Positions 16,173 through 29,560 are shown, counted from the first letter of the stretch. The stretch is DNA of 64,000 nt from Sedimentibacter sp. SX930 (GCA_002155105.1 MUZD01000001.1:645088-709087), one strand, 5' to 3'. The notes: generated by a model not told the origin, from the sequence alone. Numbers and translations are program-made.

Positions 16173-17201
16173 ATGGAAACGAAATTATACGACACATCAA
16201 CGATTGATGAGGCAGCCGAGTTGCTGAAAGCCGGACAATTGATCGCCTTCCCGACAGAGACTGTCTACGGCTTGGGCGCTATCGCATCAAATGATGAAGC
16301 CGTCAAAAATGTATATAAAGTGAAAGGAAGGCCCAGTGACAATCCCTTGATTGTTCATGTATCTGATCGGGATATTGCTCAGTATGTAGCTTTTGTTCCG
16401 CAACAGGCAGAAGCTTTGATGGAGGCTTTTTGGCCGGGTCCATTGACGTTGATTTTTCCGATGAAAGAAGGGGTTTTTGCGCCTACCGTTACCGCAGGCC
16501 ACAAAACCGTCGCGCTGCGGATGCCCGATCAAGAGCAGACGCTGGAATTGATCAGAAAAACCGGCTTTCCTTTGGTAGGACCGAGCGCGAATACATCAGG
16601 CAAACCGAGCCCGACGACAGCCCAACATGTGATGCACGACCTATCGGGAAAAATTGCGGGAATCCTTGATGGCGGAGAAACGCAGATCGGTTTGGAATCC
16701 ACCGTACTGGACTTGACCAATGCCGAAGGACCTGTCATTTTGCGCCCGGGTGCCATCACGGAAGTGCAGCTGGAGCCGATCATCGGCAAACTGTCAAGCA
16801 GTGCGCAAACAACAAATGAAGCGGAGGCTCCGAAAGCGCCAGGGATGAAGTACCAACATTATGCTCCCGCGCAACCGGTCGTGCTCGTCGATGGAACGGC
16901 TGCTGATTGGGAAGCCGCCATTGAGGAGTATCGCGGTGAAGGCAAGGAAATCGGCATTTTGGCATCCGATGAACAACTGGCTGCCCATAAGCATGCAGCG
17001 CTAGCTACCTATTCATTGGGATCGAAGAATGATGTGGCGGCAGCATCGCAGCGTCTCTATGCCGGATTGCGTTATCTGGATGAACAGCCGATCGATGTGA
17101 TTTTGGCAGAGGCTTATGACCTTGGCGGCCTCGGGAAGGCATTCATGAATCGTCTGGAAAAAGCGGCTTCTTCAAAATATCCGAAAAAACAGGCGGAATA
17201 A
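16173..17201 (+). CDS. sua5: L-threonylcarbamoyladenylate synthase, Sua5/YwlC type
   Basis: This 342-residue two-domain enzyme makes threonylcarbamoyl-AMP from threonine, bicarbonate and ATP for the t6A37 modification of ANN-decoding tRNAs. The N-terminal YrdC/TsaC domain shows IAFPTETVYGLGA, KGRPSDNPLIVHV and the SANTSGKPSPT loop. The C-terminal SUA5 domain covers about residues 210-342, beginning after APGMKYQHYAP. The open frame runs further upstream to 16053, but it crosses the terminator. ATG 16173 has AAAGGAG 8 bases before it and gives the family start. Confidence 0.94.
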   Translation: METKLYDTSTIDEAAELLKAGQLIAFPTETVYGLGAIASNDEAVKNVYKVKGRPSDNPLIVHVSDRDIAQYVAFVPQQAEALMEAFWPGPLTLIFPMKEGVFAPTVTAGHKTVALRMPDQEQTLELIRKTGFPLVGPSANTSGKPSPTTAQHVMHDLSGKIAGILDGGETQIGLESTVLDLTNAEGPVILRPGAITEVQLEPIIGKLSSSAQTTNEAEAPKAPGMKYQHYAPAQPVVLVDGTAADWEAAIEEYRGEGKEIGILASDEQLAAHKHAALATYSLGSKNDVAAASQRLYAGLRYLDEQPIDVILAEAYDLGGLGKAFMNRLEKAASSKYPKKQAE

Positions 17202-17349
17202 TCGCCTAATATCCGTCTTTAGCTTACTTTTTATACAAAATATCCAAATTCAGGAGCTTATATGTTTTATTTCTGAAAAATTATGCTATACTCAACTTAC
17301 ATTTTTTTATGTTTAAAATTTTGGAATAATGTGATGGAAGGGTGCAAAC

Positions 17350-18588
17350 ATGGATAAAGAATTATTTGCAGCAATTGATAAAGAACGCGAAAGACAAGAG
17401 AACGGAATCGAGCTGATTGCTTCCGAAAACTTTGTATCTGAAGATGTTATGAGAGCACAAGGCAGCATCTTGACCAACAAATATGCTGAAGGCTACCCTG
17501 GTCGTCGTTACTATGGTGGTTGCGAGTTTATCGATATCATCGAAAATTTGGCGATCGATCGCATTAAAGCAATTTTTGGTGCAGAATATGCCAACGTACA
17601 ACCCCATTCCGGTTCGCAAGCAAATATGGCAGCTTACCGTGCATTAGTTCAACCCGGCGACAAAATCTTGGGTATGGACCTGAGCCATGGCGGCCACTTA
17701 ACGCATGGCGCATCCGTGAACTTCAGCGGCCAGACATATGACTTCGTTGCTTATGGTGTGGAAAAAGAATCAGAAACAATCAATTATGACACTGTCAGAG
17801 AGATTGCCCTGAAAGAACAACCAAAATTGATCGTTGCCGGCGCCAGTGCTTACCCACGCGCAATCGATTTCAAACGTTTAAGAGAAATCGCTGATGAAGT
17901 CGGCGCTTACTTCATGGTCGATATGGCTCATATCGCAGGACTTTGCGCAACAGGACATCACCAAAATCCTGTTGAATATGCCGACATCGTAACCACCACA
18001 ACACATAAAACGCTTCGCGGCCCGCGCGGCGGCGTCATCTTAGCCAAAGAAGAATTCGGCAAAAAGTTGAACAGTGCTGTCTTCCCAGGCATCCAAGGTG
18101 GTCCTTTAGAGCACGTCATCGCTGCTAAAGCTGTTTCGTTCTTTGAAGCTGCAACACCAGAGTATACTGAATATATCGGACAAGTCATCAAAAATGCCCA
18201 GGCAATGGCTGATGTCTTCAATGCATCCGACCTGCGCGTCATCAGTGGCGGAACAGATAATCATTTATTATTGTTGGATGTTACAAGCAGCGGCTTGAAC
18301 GGAAAACAAGTAGAAAAATTGTTGGATACAGTTGAAATCACTGTCAACAAAAATACGATTCCTTTCGAAACGCTAGGCGCCAACAAAGCCAGCGGAATCC
18401 GTATCGGCACACCTGCCATCACAACTAGAGGCTTGAAGGAAGCAGAAGCACGCAAAGTTGCTGAATTGATCGTGGAAACTATCCAAAACCACACAGATGA
18501 AGCGAAATTGGATGAAGTCCGTGCGGCTGTCAAAGCCATCACGCAAGCTTTCCCATTGCACAAAAAATTAGCTGCAACTGAAGCGTAA
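17350..18588 (+). CDS. glyA: Serine hydroxymethyltransferase
   Basis: This 412-residue PLP enzyme converts serine and tetrahydrofolate to glycine and methylene-tetrahydrofolate, the main one-carbon source. The PLP lysine is in [30 protein letters not shown] and PHSGSQAN are also conserved. An extended -10 (TGC-TATACT, hexamer 17287-17292) lies 58 bases upstream of the ATG, without a clear -35. The gene has its own terminator. It connects to the serC-serA serine pathway encoded later in the window. Confidence 0.97.
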   Translation: MDKELFAAIDKERERQENGIELIASENFVSEDVMRAQGSILTNKYAEGYPGRRYYGGCEFIDIIENLAIDRIKAIFGAEYANVQPHSGSQANMAAYRALVQPGDKILGMDLSHGGHLTHGASVNFSGQTYDFVAYGVEKESETINYDTVREIALKEQPKLIVAGASAYPRAIDFKRLREIADEVGAYFMVDMAHIAGLCATGHHQNPVEYADIVTTTTHKTLRGPRGGVILAKEEFGKKLNSAVFPGIQGGPLEHVIAAKAVSFFEAATPEYTEYIGQVIKNAQAMADVFNASDLRVISGGTDNHLLLLDVTSSGLNGKQVEKLLDTVEITVNKNTIPFETLGANKASGIRIGTPAITTRGLKEAEARKVAELIVETIQNHTDEAKLDEVRAAVKAITQAFPLHKKLAATEA

Positions 18589-18600
18589 TAGATTACTGAA

Positions 18601-18630
18601 GAGCTGCCTCTATGAGGCGGCTCTTTTCTT
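18601..18630 (+). terminator. Rho-independent terminator of glyA
   Basis: GAGCTGCCTC (18601-18610) pairs with GAGGCGGCTC (18614-18623), loop TAT, followed by TTTTCTT. Confidence 0.92.
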
Positions 18631-18838
18631 CGGTCTGCGTACTTTGTCGGCTGAACGCAGATTGAAGCATACCGAAGAGCCGACGACCTCATCATTTATC
18701 CCAAAAAACAAGCACAACCAGGCCTGTTTCATCCCTAAACATATCGTTCAGTGTTTTCTCATTGTTTTATTTCTGGTATTTACAGCGGTTTTCCATTACA
18801 ATAGGTTGAGCAAAAATAGGAAAGTGGGGCAAAAGTAT

Positions 18839-19474
18839 ATGGGAGAATTCCATGTAATGAATCACCCGTTGATTCAACACAAATTAACAATCATCCGCGA
18901 GAAAGAATGCGGAACAAAGGTTTTCCGTGAGGTAGTAAGCGAAATCGCGATGTTGATGGCTTATGAAGTAACAAGGGATATGCCTTTGGAAGACATCGAG
19001 ATCGAAACGCCATTGGTGAAAACGACTCAAAAAACGTTATCAGGTAAAAAGGTTGCCATCATTCCGATCCTGCGTGCAGGTTTAGGGATGGTCGATGGTT
19101 TCTTGGCGATGCTGCCTGCTGCAAAAGTTGGCCATATCGGCATGTACCGTGACCATGAGACATTGGAGCCAGTAGAATATTTCGTGAAATTACCGACTGA
19201 CATCCAAGAACGTCAATTGTTCATCGTTGACCCAATGTTGGCGACAGGCGGATCAGCCATCGCGGCTATCGAAGCGTTGGAAAAGAGAGGCGCATCACCA
19301 TCATCCATGAAGTTCATCTGCCTTGTGGCAGCTCCTGAAGGAGTGGAAGCATTGCACGCGGCTTATCCGGATGTGGATATCTATGCAGCTTCTTTGGATG
19401 AAAGATTGGACGAAAACAGCTACATCCTTCCTGGTTTGGGTGACGCTGGCGACCGATTGTTCGGCACAAAATAA
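18839..19474 (+). CDS. upp: Uracil phosphoribosyltransferase
   Basis: This 211-residue salvage enzyme makes UMP from uracil and PRPP. The PRPP-binding loop [10 protein letters not shown] and the C-terminal uracil-binding [10 protein letters not shown] are intact. The frame is open upstream to 18644, but ATG 18839 gives the usual start [25 protein letters not shown] stretch lies 9-15 bases upstream as a weak ribosome-binding site. The 250 bases between the glyA terminator and this start hold no convincing gene. Upp commonly precedes the ATP synthase operon in Firmicutes. Confidence 0.96.
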   Translation: MGEFHVMNHPLIQHKLTIIREKECGTKVFREVVSEIAMLMAYEVTRDMPLEDIEIETPLVKTTQKTLSGKKVAIIPILRAGLGMVDGFLAMLPAAKVGHIGMYRDHETLEPVEYFVKLPTDIQERQLFIVDPMLATGGSAIAAIEALEKRGASPSSMKFICLVAAPEGVEALHAAYPDVDIYAASLDERLDENSYILPGLGDAGDRLFGTK

Positions 19475-19582
19475 GCGTTCAAAATGGCATTGAGACAATT
19501 GTGTCCATAATTGTCGAACAGTCAATATTATCATGAGAACGATCTTCCCAGTTACATAATCTTGAAAAATAAAAATAAAGAG

Positions 19583-19624
19583 CTGAGCCAGATATCCGAT
19601 GGGTATTTCTGGCTCAGTTTTTTT
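19583..19624 (+). terminator. Rho-independent terminator after upp
   Basis: CTGAGCCAGA-TATCC (19583-19597) pairs with GGTAT-TTCTGGCTCAG (19602-19617), followed by seven T. Confidence 0.93.
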
Positions 19625-19979
19625 GTGCAAGTTAAGTTTGTTATACTTCAATCGCGTAAGGTTATCGTGCCGACGGGTTTGAAGGGTAGCATCAAAGGCA
19701 ATAAATTTGCTTTTATTTCCCCAGTTGAATCACTTTTTGTTCAGCGTTCGGATTTTCAGAATCCTATAAGTATATTTATATATCGAGTATGTATGATTAT
19801 GAATGCGGTATCTTTTCATCATTTTCATGAAAAGGCTGATAATATCCTTATATTCCGTAGATTTGCTTTGAATTTCGATAAAGTTGGTGTTATGATTAGC
19901 GATGTTGAACAGATATGCAAAGAAACTTATGAAATAGCCACTTATTGTGACTAGAGTATGGCAGGTCCAGCTAAATTAG
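19625..19979. other. AT-rich stretch upstream of the atp operon without a convincing gene
   Basis: Many Firmicutes carry atpI here. I see no product with the AtpI membrane pattern in any frame. A frame open through 19954 runs across the upstream terminator and its translation looks random (no recognised motif, poor start). The stretch could be a decayed gene or a long leader. Confidence 0.45.
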
Positions 19980-20009
19980 TTGTCTACTTTTACGAATGTC
20001 TTTTAAAAT
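19980..20009 (+). promoter_or_regulatory. Candidate promoter of the atp operon
   Basis: TTGTCT (19980-19985) and TAAAAT (20004-20009) are 18 bases apart; TTAAAA one base earlier gives 17. The start codon of atpB lies 65 bases downstream. Confidence 0.6.
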
Positions 20010-20058
20010 AATGTAGCGTGGACTGGGTTTGGCATAGCTGTTTTTTTATTTGTATTGA

Positions 20059-21064
<1,006 letters not shown>

Positions 21065-21103
21065 TAGGGACCAGCAAGACAGATAACTACAGGAGGGATG
21101 AGA

Positions 21104-21607
21104 ATGACAGCCAATCTCGTATTGGGAGAGATTACCGCATTAGGTGATACGATTGTCACGCTGTTGTCATTTCTGATATTGATGGCTCTTATCAAAAAAT
21201 TCGCATGGAAGCCTTTGATGAAGATCTTAACGGATCGGGAAGAAATGATACACACAAATATTGATAAAGCGGCAACGGCGCGCGAGAATGCCGAGAAGAA
21301 ACACGCGGAAGTCGATGCGCAGCTGATAGAAGTCAGAACAACAGCGAGCGATATTTTAAACAGAGCTCAAGCAGAAGGCAATGAAATACAAAAGAGCATC
21401 ATCAAAGAAGCAAAAGAAGATGCACTCCGGATCAAACTAGTGACCCAAAAAGAGCTCGAACTCGAAAGAAAACAAGCTCTTGAAGGATTACGCGCCGAAA
21501 TCGGAGTCATCTCACTGGAAATCGCTGAAAAGATCCTCGGCAAGGAGATCAACCATGCAGATCAACAGACTTTGATCGAAGCGTTCATTGAAGGGCTGGA
21601 TGATTGA
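21104..21607 (+). CDS. atpF: F1Fo ATP synthase subunit b
   Basis: This 167-residue peripheral stalk subunit has one N-terminal membrane helix (about residues 12-30, TIVTLLSFLILMALI) followed by a long charged coiled coil. ATG 21104 is chosen because GGAGGG directly abuts the alternative ATG at 21098. The end overlaps atpH by 8 bases. Confidence 0.95.
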   Translation: MTANLVLGEITALGDTIVTLLSFLILMALIKKFAWKPLMKILTDREEMIHTNIDKAATARENAEKKHAEVDAQLIEVRTTASDILNRAQAEGNEIQKSIIKEAKEDALRIKLVTQKELELERKQALEGLRAEIGVISLEIAEKILGKEINHADQQTLIEAFIEGLDD

Positions 21608-22127
21608 TATGGAAAAGGACGGTAAAGCAATCGCTACTGTAGAAGCCTATGTGCAAGCCTACTATAACCGCCTGACAAACTCGAAGATTGCGGATAGACT
21701 CTATCTCGATCTATCGCAGTTAAAGGATGCCTTCAATCACGCAGACGCCGCAGCGGGAGAGAAGCCAAATCTTGATTTGGCAGTGAAGTATCTCGCTCCC
21801 GAGACGCTTCAGTTTCTCGAAGGACTCCAAGATAACCTTGATAACGAAGGTATCTTGGCTTCCGTCAAGGCGTTCAATGCACTGTACGAAAATAAAAAAG
21901 AGTTCGTGAATATGAAGTTGACTTCTGCTGTTCCTTTAACGGCAGAACAAAAGTCGCGCATCATGGATAAAATGGAAAAAAGAATCGGGGAAGCGACCTT
22001 CTTTGTGACTGAAGTGGTCGATCCCTCGGTGATGGGCGGCGTCCGGTTGGAGTCGGAGAATCATTATTTCGACAATACCATCGCTACAAAGTTGAAAGAA
22101 ATGAAGAGACATATCCTAAAAGATTAA
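21600..22127 (+). CDS. atpH: F1Fo ATP synthase subunit delta
   Basis: This 175-residue subunit connects the top of F1 to the b stalk (OSCP family). The C-terminal signature reads [13 protein letters not shown]. The ATG at 21600 overlaps the end of atpF in another frame, with AAGGG four bases upstream; ATG 21609 is an alternative. Confidence 0.93.
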   Translation: MIDMEKDGKAIATVEAYVQAYYNRLTNSKIADRLYLDLSQLKDAFNHADAAAGEKPNLDLAVKYLAPETLQFLEGLQDNLDNEGILASVKAFNALYENKKEFVNMKLTSAVPLTAEQKSRIMDKMEKRIGEATFFVTEVVDPSVMGGVRLESENHYFDNTIATKLKEMKRHILKD

Positions 22128-22149
22128 TAGGGTTGAAGAGGTGAATAAT

Positions 22150-23661
22150 GTGGCTACTGAAAACGAAGATTTGAGTTCATTGATCAAAAATAGGATCAAC
22201 ACTTTTCAATCTGTATCAGAGTTTGAAGAAATTGGGAAAGTTACCTACATCGGTGATGGAATCGCACGCGCGAAAGGTTTGGAGAACGTTATGTCTGGTG
22301 AATTGTTGGAATTTTCCAACGGTTCCATCGGTATGGCCCAAAACTTGGAAATGACGGATGTCGGTATCATCATTTTTGGAGCTTATGAAAATATCCATGA
22401 GGGCGATATCGTCAAACGCACAGGCAAAATCATGGAAGTACCGGTCGGAGATGCTTTGATCGGGCGTGTTGTGGATGCGTTAGGCAGCCCAGTGGATGGC
22501 TTAGGCAGTATCGAAACGACCGGCACAAGACCGGTTGAAAATGCAGCGCCGGGCGTTATGGATCGTCAGTCCGTCAGAGAACCTCTTCAGACAGGCCTAA
22601 AAGCATTGGATGCTTTGGTACCTATCGGTCGAGGCCAACGCGAGCTGATCATCGGTGACCGCAAAACCGGGAAAACAAGCATCGCAATCGATGCAATCAT
22701 CAACCAACGAGGAAAAGATGTTATCTGCATCTACGTCGCAATCGGACAAAAGGAATCGACAGTCCGTAATATGACGGAAACATTGAAAAAATATCATGCA
22801 ATGGATTATACGATTGTCGTGACCGCCAGTGCTTCTCAATCCGCGCCGATGCTCTATATCGCGCCTTACGCTGCTACAGCTATGGCTGAGGAGTTCATGC
22901 ACAAAGGCAAACACGTACTCATCGTATACGATGATCTTTCTAAGCAGGCAGCTGCTTACCGCGAAATGTCCTTGCTGTTGCGCCGTCCGCCAGGTCGCGA
23001 GGCGTATCCAGGGGATGTCTTCTACTTGCACTCCCGTCTGTTGGAACGCTCGGCAAAATTGAACGATGAGTTGGGCGGCGGTTCAATCACCTCCCTTCCG
23101 ATCGTAGAGACGCAAGCTGGGGATATCTCCGCTTATATTCCGACGAACGTCATCTCCATCACGGATGGTCAGATTTTCCTGGAAAGCGATTTGTTCTTCT
23201 CGGGAATCCGTCCGGCTCTATCTGCCGGTTTGTCCGTTTCCCGTGTGGGTGGGTCTGCTCAAATCAAAGCCATGAAAAAAGTATCAGGAACATTGCGTAT
23301 TGATTTGGCCAGCTATCGCGAACTGGAAGCATTCACCCAGTTCGGTTCGGATTTGGATGTTTCCACACAGAAACGCCTTAGCCGCGGCCGCAGAACCGTC
23401 GAAATACTGAAGCAGGACTTGCACAAGACCTTGGATGTCGAAAAACAAGTTCTCATTCTCTATGCATTGACGCATGGATATATCGATTCCATTCCGGTAC
23501 AGGACATCGAACGATATGAGTCTGAGCTGTTCAAATTCGTCAAAATGTCCTATCCGAATCTGTTCTCCATCATTTCGGAGACAAAAGACTTGCCGCCTAC
23601 GGAAGACCTGGATGAAGCATTGAGTGCATTTGCGAGCATCTTTATTCCGCATGTCGAGTAG
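22150..23661 (+). CDS. atpA: F1Fo ATP synthase subunit alpha
   Basis: This 503-residue subunit carries the non-catalytic nucleotide sites of F1. The P-loop reads GDRKTGKTS, with Lys where most alpha subunits have Gln (GDRQTGKT). The PxAMAEEF and [21 protein letters not shown] regions are normal. The start is GTG 22150, with AGAGGTG six bases upstream; GTG 22141 lies inside that site. Confidence 0.96.
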   Translation: MATENEDLSSLIKNRINTFQSVSEFEEIGKVTYIGDGIARAKGLENVMSGELLEFSNGSIGMAQNLEMTDVGIIIFGAYENIHEGDIVKRTGKIMEVPVGDALIGRVVDALGSPVDGLGSIETTGTRPVENAAPGVMDRQSVREPLQTGLKALDALVPIGRGQRELIIGDRKTGKTSIAIDAIINQRGKDVICIYVAIGQKESTVRNMTETLKKYHAMDYTIVVTASASQSAPMLYIAPYAATAMAEEFMHKGKHVLIVYDDLSKQAAAYREMSLLLRRPPGREAYPGDVFYLHSRLLERSAKLNDELGGGSITSLPIVETQAGDISAYIPTNVISITDGQIFLESDLFFSGIRPALSAGLSVSRVGGSAQIKAMKKVSGTLRIDLASYRELEAFTQFGSDLDVSTQKRLSRGRRTVEILKQDLHKTLDVEKQVLILYALTHGYIDSIPVQDIERYESELFKFVKMSYPNLFSIISETKDLPPTEDLDEALSAFASIFIPHVE

Positions 23662-23698
23662 ATTGGTCAGCATGAACAGATAATATTGAGGTGATAAT

Positions 23699-24619
23699 AT
23701 GGCAGAGTCTTTAATAGACATCCGGAAACGCATTTCTTCCACAAAGAAGACAAGTCAAATAACAAGCGCCATGCAAATGGTATCTGCCTCCAAACTGATA
23801 CGTGCCGAACAAAAGGTGCGGGGATATCAGCTTTATGCAGCAAAAATACGCGAAATCGTAACACATATAGCCAGCACACAATTATCTTTGATTGAGGAAC
23901 ATGGCCACGTATCAGCGAGCGACCAGGTTCTGGTCGATTTTCATGATATGTTGATCGAACGTCCGGTCCGTAAAACGGGCTATCTGATCATTTCTTCCGA
24001 TAAAGGCTTGGCAGGAGGATACAACAGTTCGATCCTTAAAGCGACAAAAGATATGCTTGCGATCGACCATGCTTCAAACGATGAGTTTGTTGTGCTGTCG
24101 GTCGGTGGTGCGGTCGCTGATGATCTCAGAAAGAGCGGCATCGAAGTTGCGTTCGAAATCAGGGATTTGAACGACCAACCCAGCTTTACGGAAGTCAGTG
24201 ATATCGTAGTGAAGGCTATCCAGCTTTATCGTGATGGTGCGTTTGATGAGTTGTATGTTTGCTACAAACATCATGTCAACGCTTTGATCTCCGAGTATAG
24301 GGCTGAAAAAATGCTGCCATTGACGGACTTGGATTCCCATGAAGCGGTCGGTTACGAAGTCGATTATCTTTTTGAACCAAACAAAGAAGAAATTTTGGAA
24401 ATTTTACTTCCGCAATATGCGGAAAGTTTGATTTACGGCGCCATTATCGATGCTAAATCATCCGAGCATGCTTCACGCATGACGGCCATGAAGAGTGCCA
24501 CAGATAATGCGACCAATATGATCAACGATATGACGATTCAATACAACCGAGTGAGACAGACTGCAATCACGCAAGAAATCACCGAGATCGTCGGTGGAGC
24601 TTCTGCTCTGGAAGAATAG
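23699..24619 (+). CDS. atpG: F1Fo ATP synthase subunit gamma
   Basis: This 306-residue rotor shaft has both terminal helices that form the coiled coil in the alpha/beta hexamer. The N-terminal one is IRKRISSTKKTSQITSAMQMVSA and the C-terminal one is RQTAITQEITEIVGGASAL. The middle Rossmann-like domain (SSDKGLAGGYNSSI) is intact. Confidence 0.96.
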   Translation: MAESLIDIRKRISSTKKTSQITSAMQMVSASKLIRAEQKVRGYQLYAAKIREIVTHIASTQLSLIEEHGHVSASDQVLVDFHDMLIERPVRKTGYLIISSDKGLAGGYNSSILKATKDMLAIDHASNDEFVVLSVGGAVADDLRKSGIEVAFEIRDLNDQPSFTEVSDIVVKAIQLYRDGAFDELYVCYKHHVNALISEYRAEKMLPLTDLDSHEAVGYEVDYLFEPNKEEILEILLPQYAESLIYGAIIDAKSSEHASRMTAMKSATDNATNMINDMTIQYNRVRQTAITQEITEIVGGASALEE

Positions 24620-26071
<1,452 letters not shown>

Positions 26072-26072
26072 G

Positions 26073-26498
26073 ATGGCATACCTGCAAGTCAACGTGGTGA
26101 CGCCGGATGGAATCGCCTTTCAGCATCGCGCTAAAGCGGTGACCGCCAAAACAACGGACGGCGGCATTACCATCATGCCAAACCATACCCCTATCATTGT
26201 GCCTTTGGCGATTGCCGACCTGATCGTAACACGCGTGACCGATGAGTTGGCTCAGAACCATATTGCCGTCAACGGTGGCATCATGGAAGTGCGTGACAAT
26301 ATCGTCAACATCATTGCGAACAGTGCGGAACGCGAGAAAGATATCGATATCGACCGTGCTGAAGTCGCCAAAGAACGCGCCGAAAAACGGATGGCAGAAG
26401 CTCGCGACATCAAAAATGAAAAAGAATTCCAACGTGCTAAGATTTCGCTATCGAAAGCCATCAACCGTATCGGTGTTTCGAAAAACAGATCTAGGTAA
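26073..26498 (+). CDS. atpC: F1Fo ATP synthase subunit epsilon
   Basis: This 141-residue subunit has an N-terminal beta sandwich (VNVVTPDGIAF...GGITIMPNHTPIIVPL) and a C-terminal helical hairpin that can inhibit ATP hydrolysis. It is two bases downstream of atpD and closes the operon, followed by a strong terminator. Confidence 0.95.
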   Translation: MAYLQVNVVTPDGIAFQHRAKAVTAKTTDGGITIMPNHTPIIVPLAIADLIVTRVTDELAQNHIAVNGGIMEVRDNIVNIIANSAEREKDIDIDRAEVAKERAEKRMAEARDIKNEKEFQRAKISLSKAINRIGVSKNRSR

Positions 26499-26502
26499 AA
26501 AA

Positions 26503-26530
26503 AGAGGCCATCGCTGGCCTCTTTTTTTTT
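26503..26530 (+). terminator. Rho-independent terminator of the atp operon
   Basis: AGAGGCCA-TCGC-TGGCCTCT (26503-26522) is followed by at least eight T. Confidence 0.95.
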
Positions 26531-26773
26531 ACAGACAATTATTTCCTAACAATTAATTAGTTAACGAGATAATATGCACAAATTATCTACAGAAATAGCC
26601 TACAATTTCATTTCTATGTGTTGTAACATATTATTATACCTGATTGGTAATATAAATGTAAACGATTTTCTTAGTAAATTCTTAGGAGACGGCCCGACAA
26701 AAACGATCTTCCTGGTTTTTTTTTCACAATATTTATGTTAGTATAGTTTGAGAATATGGGAGGAGTGCGTCGC

Positions 26774-27010
26774 TTGGACATAACGATGTTTAACGGTATA
26801 ATAGTATTGCTATCCCATATGATATTTATTTTCATTTCTTTCTGGTCGATGAAAGCCATCAGATTGGAGAAATGGATAAGGAAGGGGCACATACGCGAAG
26901 CACGGGTGCTCTATTTCTTTCTGTCGATTGCTTTAGGCTATACAGTAAGTACGTTTCTGCTTGAGTTGGTGACGACTTCGCGGAACATCAGTTACTTACT
27001 GTTCTCGTGA
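26774..27010 (+). CDS. DUF1146 family small membrane protein (YwzB-like)
   Basis: This 78-residue protein has two hydrophobic helices (about residues 5-25 and 45-68) with the conserved SFWSMKAIRLEKWI between them. DUF1146 proteins are found between atpC and murA in many Bacilli, and the location here matches. Their function is unknown. The start is probably TTG 26774 with GGGAGGAG upstream; ATG 26786 is a shorter alternative. Confidence 0.82.
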   Translation: MDITMFNGIIVLLSHMIFIFISFWSMKAIRLEKWIRKGHIREARVLYFFLSIALGYTVSTFLLELVTTSRNISYLLFS

Positions 27011-27129
27011 TCCGCTCACGGTTGCACAAGAGATTGTCACTGTACGGGCAGTTCAGAGTTCCAGGTTTACTAAATAGTTGCATACAAACATACAAATGAA
27101 ATCACAATTGACTTTCGGAGGGATTTTTA

Positions 27130-28443
27130 ATGGAAAAAATAATTGTTCGCGGCGGTAACCGTCTTGAAGGAACAGTTAAAGTTGAAGGCGCAAAAAACGC
27201 AGTTTTGCCGATTTTGGCTGCTACACTTTTGGCAAGCGAAGGGCAATCTGTATTGACGAACGTTCCGATACTGTCTGATGTTTTCACAATGAATAATGTT
27301 CTGAAACATCTGAATGTCGGCGTTGAATTTCAAGAAAACAACAACACCATCTTAGCGGATGCATCAAACGACATTAATTTTGAAGCGCCATTTGCTTATG
27401 TCAGCAAAATGCGTGCATCAATCGTCGTAATGGGTCCGCTATTAGCACGTCTGGGCCATGCACGCATCGCTTTGCCTGGCGGCTGTGCCATCGGAACACG
27501 GCCTATCGACCTTCACCTGAAAGGGTTTGAAGCGATGGGTGCCGACATCAAGATCGAAAATGGTTTTGTTGAAGCGAAAGTCGACAGATTAGTCGGCGCA
27601 CGCATCTACTTGGACTTCCCAAGTGTCGGTGCAACCCAGAACATCATGATGGGCGCTACTTTGGCTGAAGGAACCACTATCATCGAAAACGTCGCCCGCG
27701 AACCTGAAATTGTTGACTTGGCGAATTTTTTGAACCGCATGGGCGCGAAAGTGGTCGGAGCCGGAACAGAAACAATCCGTATCGAAGGCGTTTCATCCAT
27801 GAAAGCAACGGAGCATTCAATCATTCCGGATCGTATCGAAGCAGGAACGTTCATGATTGCAGCTGCAGTCACGAACGGGAATGTGTTCATTGAAGATGCG
27901 ATTGCCGAACACAATAAACCGCTGATTTCAAAACTGAAGGAAATGCACGTTGCCTTCCAGGAAGAAGAAAATGGCCTGCGTGTCATCGGTCCGCGTACTT
28001 TGAAAGCGACTGACGTCAAAACAATGCCGCATCCGGGGTTCCCTACCGACATGCAAGCGCAAATGACGATTGCACAATTGGTGTCCCAAGGTACCAGCAC
28101 AATGACTGAGACAGTATTCGAAAACCGCTTCATGCATTTGGAAGAGATGCGCCGTATGAACGCTGATTTCAAAGTCGAAGGGCAGACGGTCCTGATTCAT
28201 GGCAACACTGATCTGCAAGGTGCAGAAGTAGCCGCATCGGATTTACGTGCGGCAGCTGCTTTGATCATCGCTGGCCTTGTTTCCAAAGGCTATACGCGCG
28301 TCACGAATCTATCGCATTTGGATCGCGGTTATTATGAATTCGATAAAAAGCTGCAGGCATTGGGAGCTGACGTCGAACGTGTAACGGAAGATGAACAGAA
28401 TGCTTTCAGCGATTCAGATGTTGAAGCACTTTTTGCAAAATAA
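27130..28443 (+). CDS. murA: UDP-N-acetylglucosamine 1-carboxyvinyltransferase (MurA)
   Basis: This 437-residue enzyme adds enolpyruvate from PEP to UDP-GlcNAc, the first committed step of peptidoglycan synthesis. The active-site Cys119, target of fosfomycin, lies in [16 protein letters not shown]. The substrate loop AKNAVLP near residue 21 is present. Low-GC Gram-positives often have two copies; the position beside DUF1146 and mbl corresponds to B. subtilis murAA. CGGAGGG lies before the ATG. Confidence 0.95.
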   Translation: MEKIIVRGGNRLEGTVKVEGAKNAVLPILAATLLASEGQSVLTNVPILSDVFTMNNVLKHLNVGVEFQENNNTILADASNDINFEAPFAYVSKMRASIVVMGPLLARLGHARIALPGGCAIGTRPIDLHLKGFEAMGADIKIENGFVEAKVDRLVGARIYLDFPSVGATQNIMMGATLAEGTTIIENVAREPEIVDLANFLNRMGAKVVGAGTETIRIEGVSSMKATEHSIIPDRIEAGTFMIAAAVTNGNVFIEDAIAEHNKPLISKLKEMHVAFQEEENGLRVIGPRTLKATDVKTMPHPGFPTDMQAQMTIAQLVSQGTSTMTETVFENRFMHLEEMRRMNADFKVEGQTVLIHGNTDLQGAEVAASDLRAAAALIIAGLVSKGYTRVTNLSHLDRGYYEFDKKLQALGADVERVTEDEQNAFSDSDVEALFAK

Positions 28444-28507
28444 GTCGGACAACTGTCGTCCGCAAGATAGCTATCGCTAAATGATGAATGTTTGAGAGGG
28501 GAACAAC

Positions 28508-29560
28508 GTGGCCAGAGATATAGGGATCGATTTAGGTACAGCGAACGTACTGATTCACGTTAAAGGGAAAGGTATCGTCTTGAATGAGCCTTCCGTCGTA
28601 GCAGTAGACACAAAAACCGGAAAAGTTTTAGCAGTTGGGGAAGAAGCCTATATGATGGTCGGGCGTACGCCGGCAAACATCAGAGTGATCCGTCCGTTGA
28701 AAGGCGGCGTCATCGCAGACTTTGACATCACAGAAGCAATGCTGACCCACTTTATTGATCGTTTGAATGTAAAGGGCTTTTTGACCAAGCCGAATATTTT
28801 GATCTGTTGTCCGACAAACATCACAACAATCGAACAAAAAGCAATCATCCAAGCCGCAGAAAAGAGCGGCGGCAAAAATGTGTATCTGGAAGAAGAACCG
28901 AAAGTTGCGGCTGTCGGAGCCGGACTTGACATTTTTCAGCCGAACGGAAATATGGTCATCGATATGGGTGGCGGAACGAGTGATATCGCAGTCTTGTCGT
29001 TGGGCGGCATCGTAACGAGCAGTTCAATCAAAACGGCCGGTGATAAACTGGATGCCGACATCATGAACTTCGTAAAAAGAGAACATAAATTATTGATCGG
29101 TGAGCGGACAGCCGAAAAGATCAAAATCACCATCGGAACTGCTTTGGAGCCTGAAAAAGAAGAGAAAATGGAAATCCGCGGCCGAGACATGGTGACGGGC
29201 CTTCCGCGCACCATCTACATCACTTCCAAAGAAGTATACGAAGCGATGCACGAAACTTTGGTTCTTGTCGTGGAGCAAGCGAAGGAAGTGTTGGAAATGA
29301 CGCCTCCTGAGTTGGCTGCGGACATCATCAATACAGGGATCGTATTGACAGGCGGGGGCGCCTTGATCAGCGGAATCGAGAAGCTTTTCTCGAGCGAGTT
29401 GAAGGTTCCGGTTTTCGCTGCGGAAAAACCTTTGGATGCTGTTGCTTTGGGAACGGGTATCCTCTTGAATAACATCGACCAAAAGAATCGTCCGTCCAGC
29501 GGGCTTTTCGGAATTTTGGCACGATTGATCCAAAAAACCAAAATAAAAAAAGGAAGATAG
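28508..29560 (+). CDS. mbl: Rod-shape protein Mbl (MreB-like actin)
   Basis: This 350-residue actin-family protein forms membrane-associated filaments that guide the lateral wall synthesis complex. The nucleotide-binding motifs IGIDLGTANV, VIDMGGGTSDIAV and TGGGALISGI are intact. The murA-mbl linkage matches B. subtilis mbl. The start is GTG with GAGGGG upstream. A basic C-terminal end (KTKIKKGR) follows the actin domain. Its presence implies rod-shaped or ovoid growth. Confidence 0.93.
   Translation: MARDIGIDLGTANVLIHVKGKGIVLNEPSVVAVDTKTGKVLAVGEEAYMMVGRTPANIRVIRPLKGGVIADFDITEAMLTHFIDRLNVKGFLTKPNILICCPTNITTIEQKAIIQAAEKSGGKNVYLEEEPKVAAVGAGLDIFQPNGNMVIDMGGGTSDIAVLSLGGIVTSSSIKTAGDKLDADIMNFVKREHKLLIGERTAEKIKITIGTALEPEKEEKMEIRGRDMVTGLPRTIYITSKEVYEAMHETLVLVVEQAKEVLEMTPPELAADIINTGIVLTGGGALISGIEKLFSSELKVPVFAAEKPLDAVALGTGILLNNIDQKNRPSSGLFGILARLIQKTKIKKGR

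Noticed and set aside
19511..19954. 147-codon frame between upp and atpB
   Set aside because: It spans the upp terminator, has no ribosome-binding site and no recognisable motif.
26655..26672. cre-like ATGTAAACGATTTTCT downstream of atpC
   Set aside because: The conserved C of the right half-site is displaced by one base and no promoter is associated.
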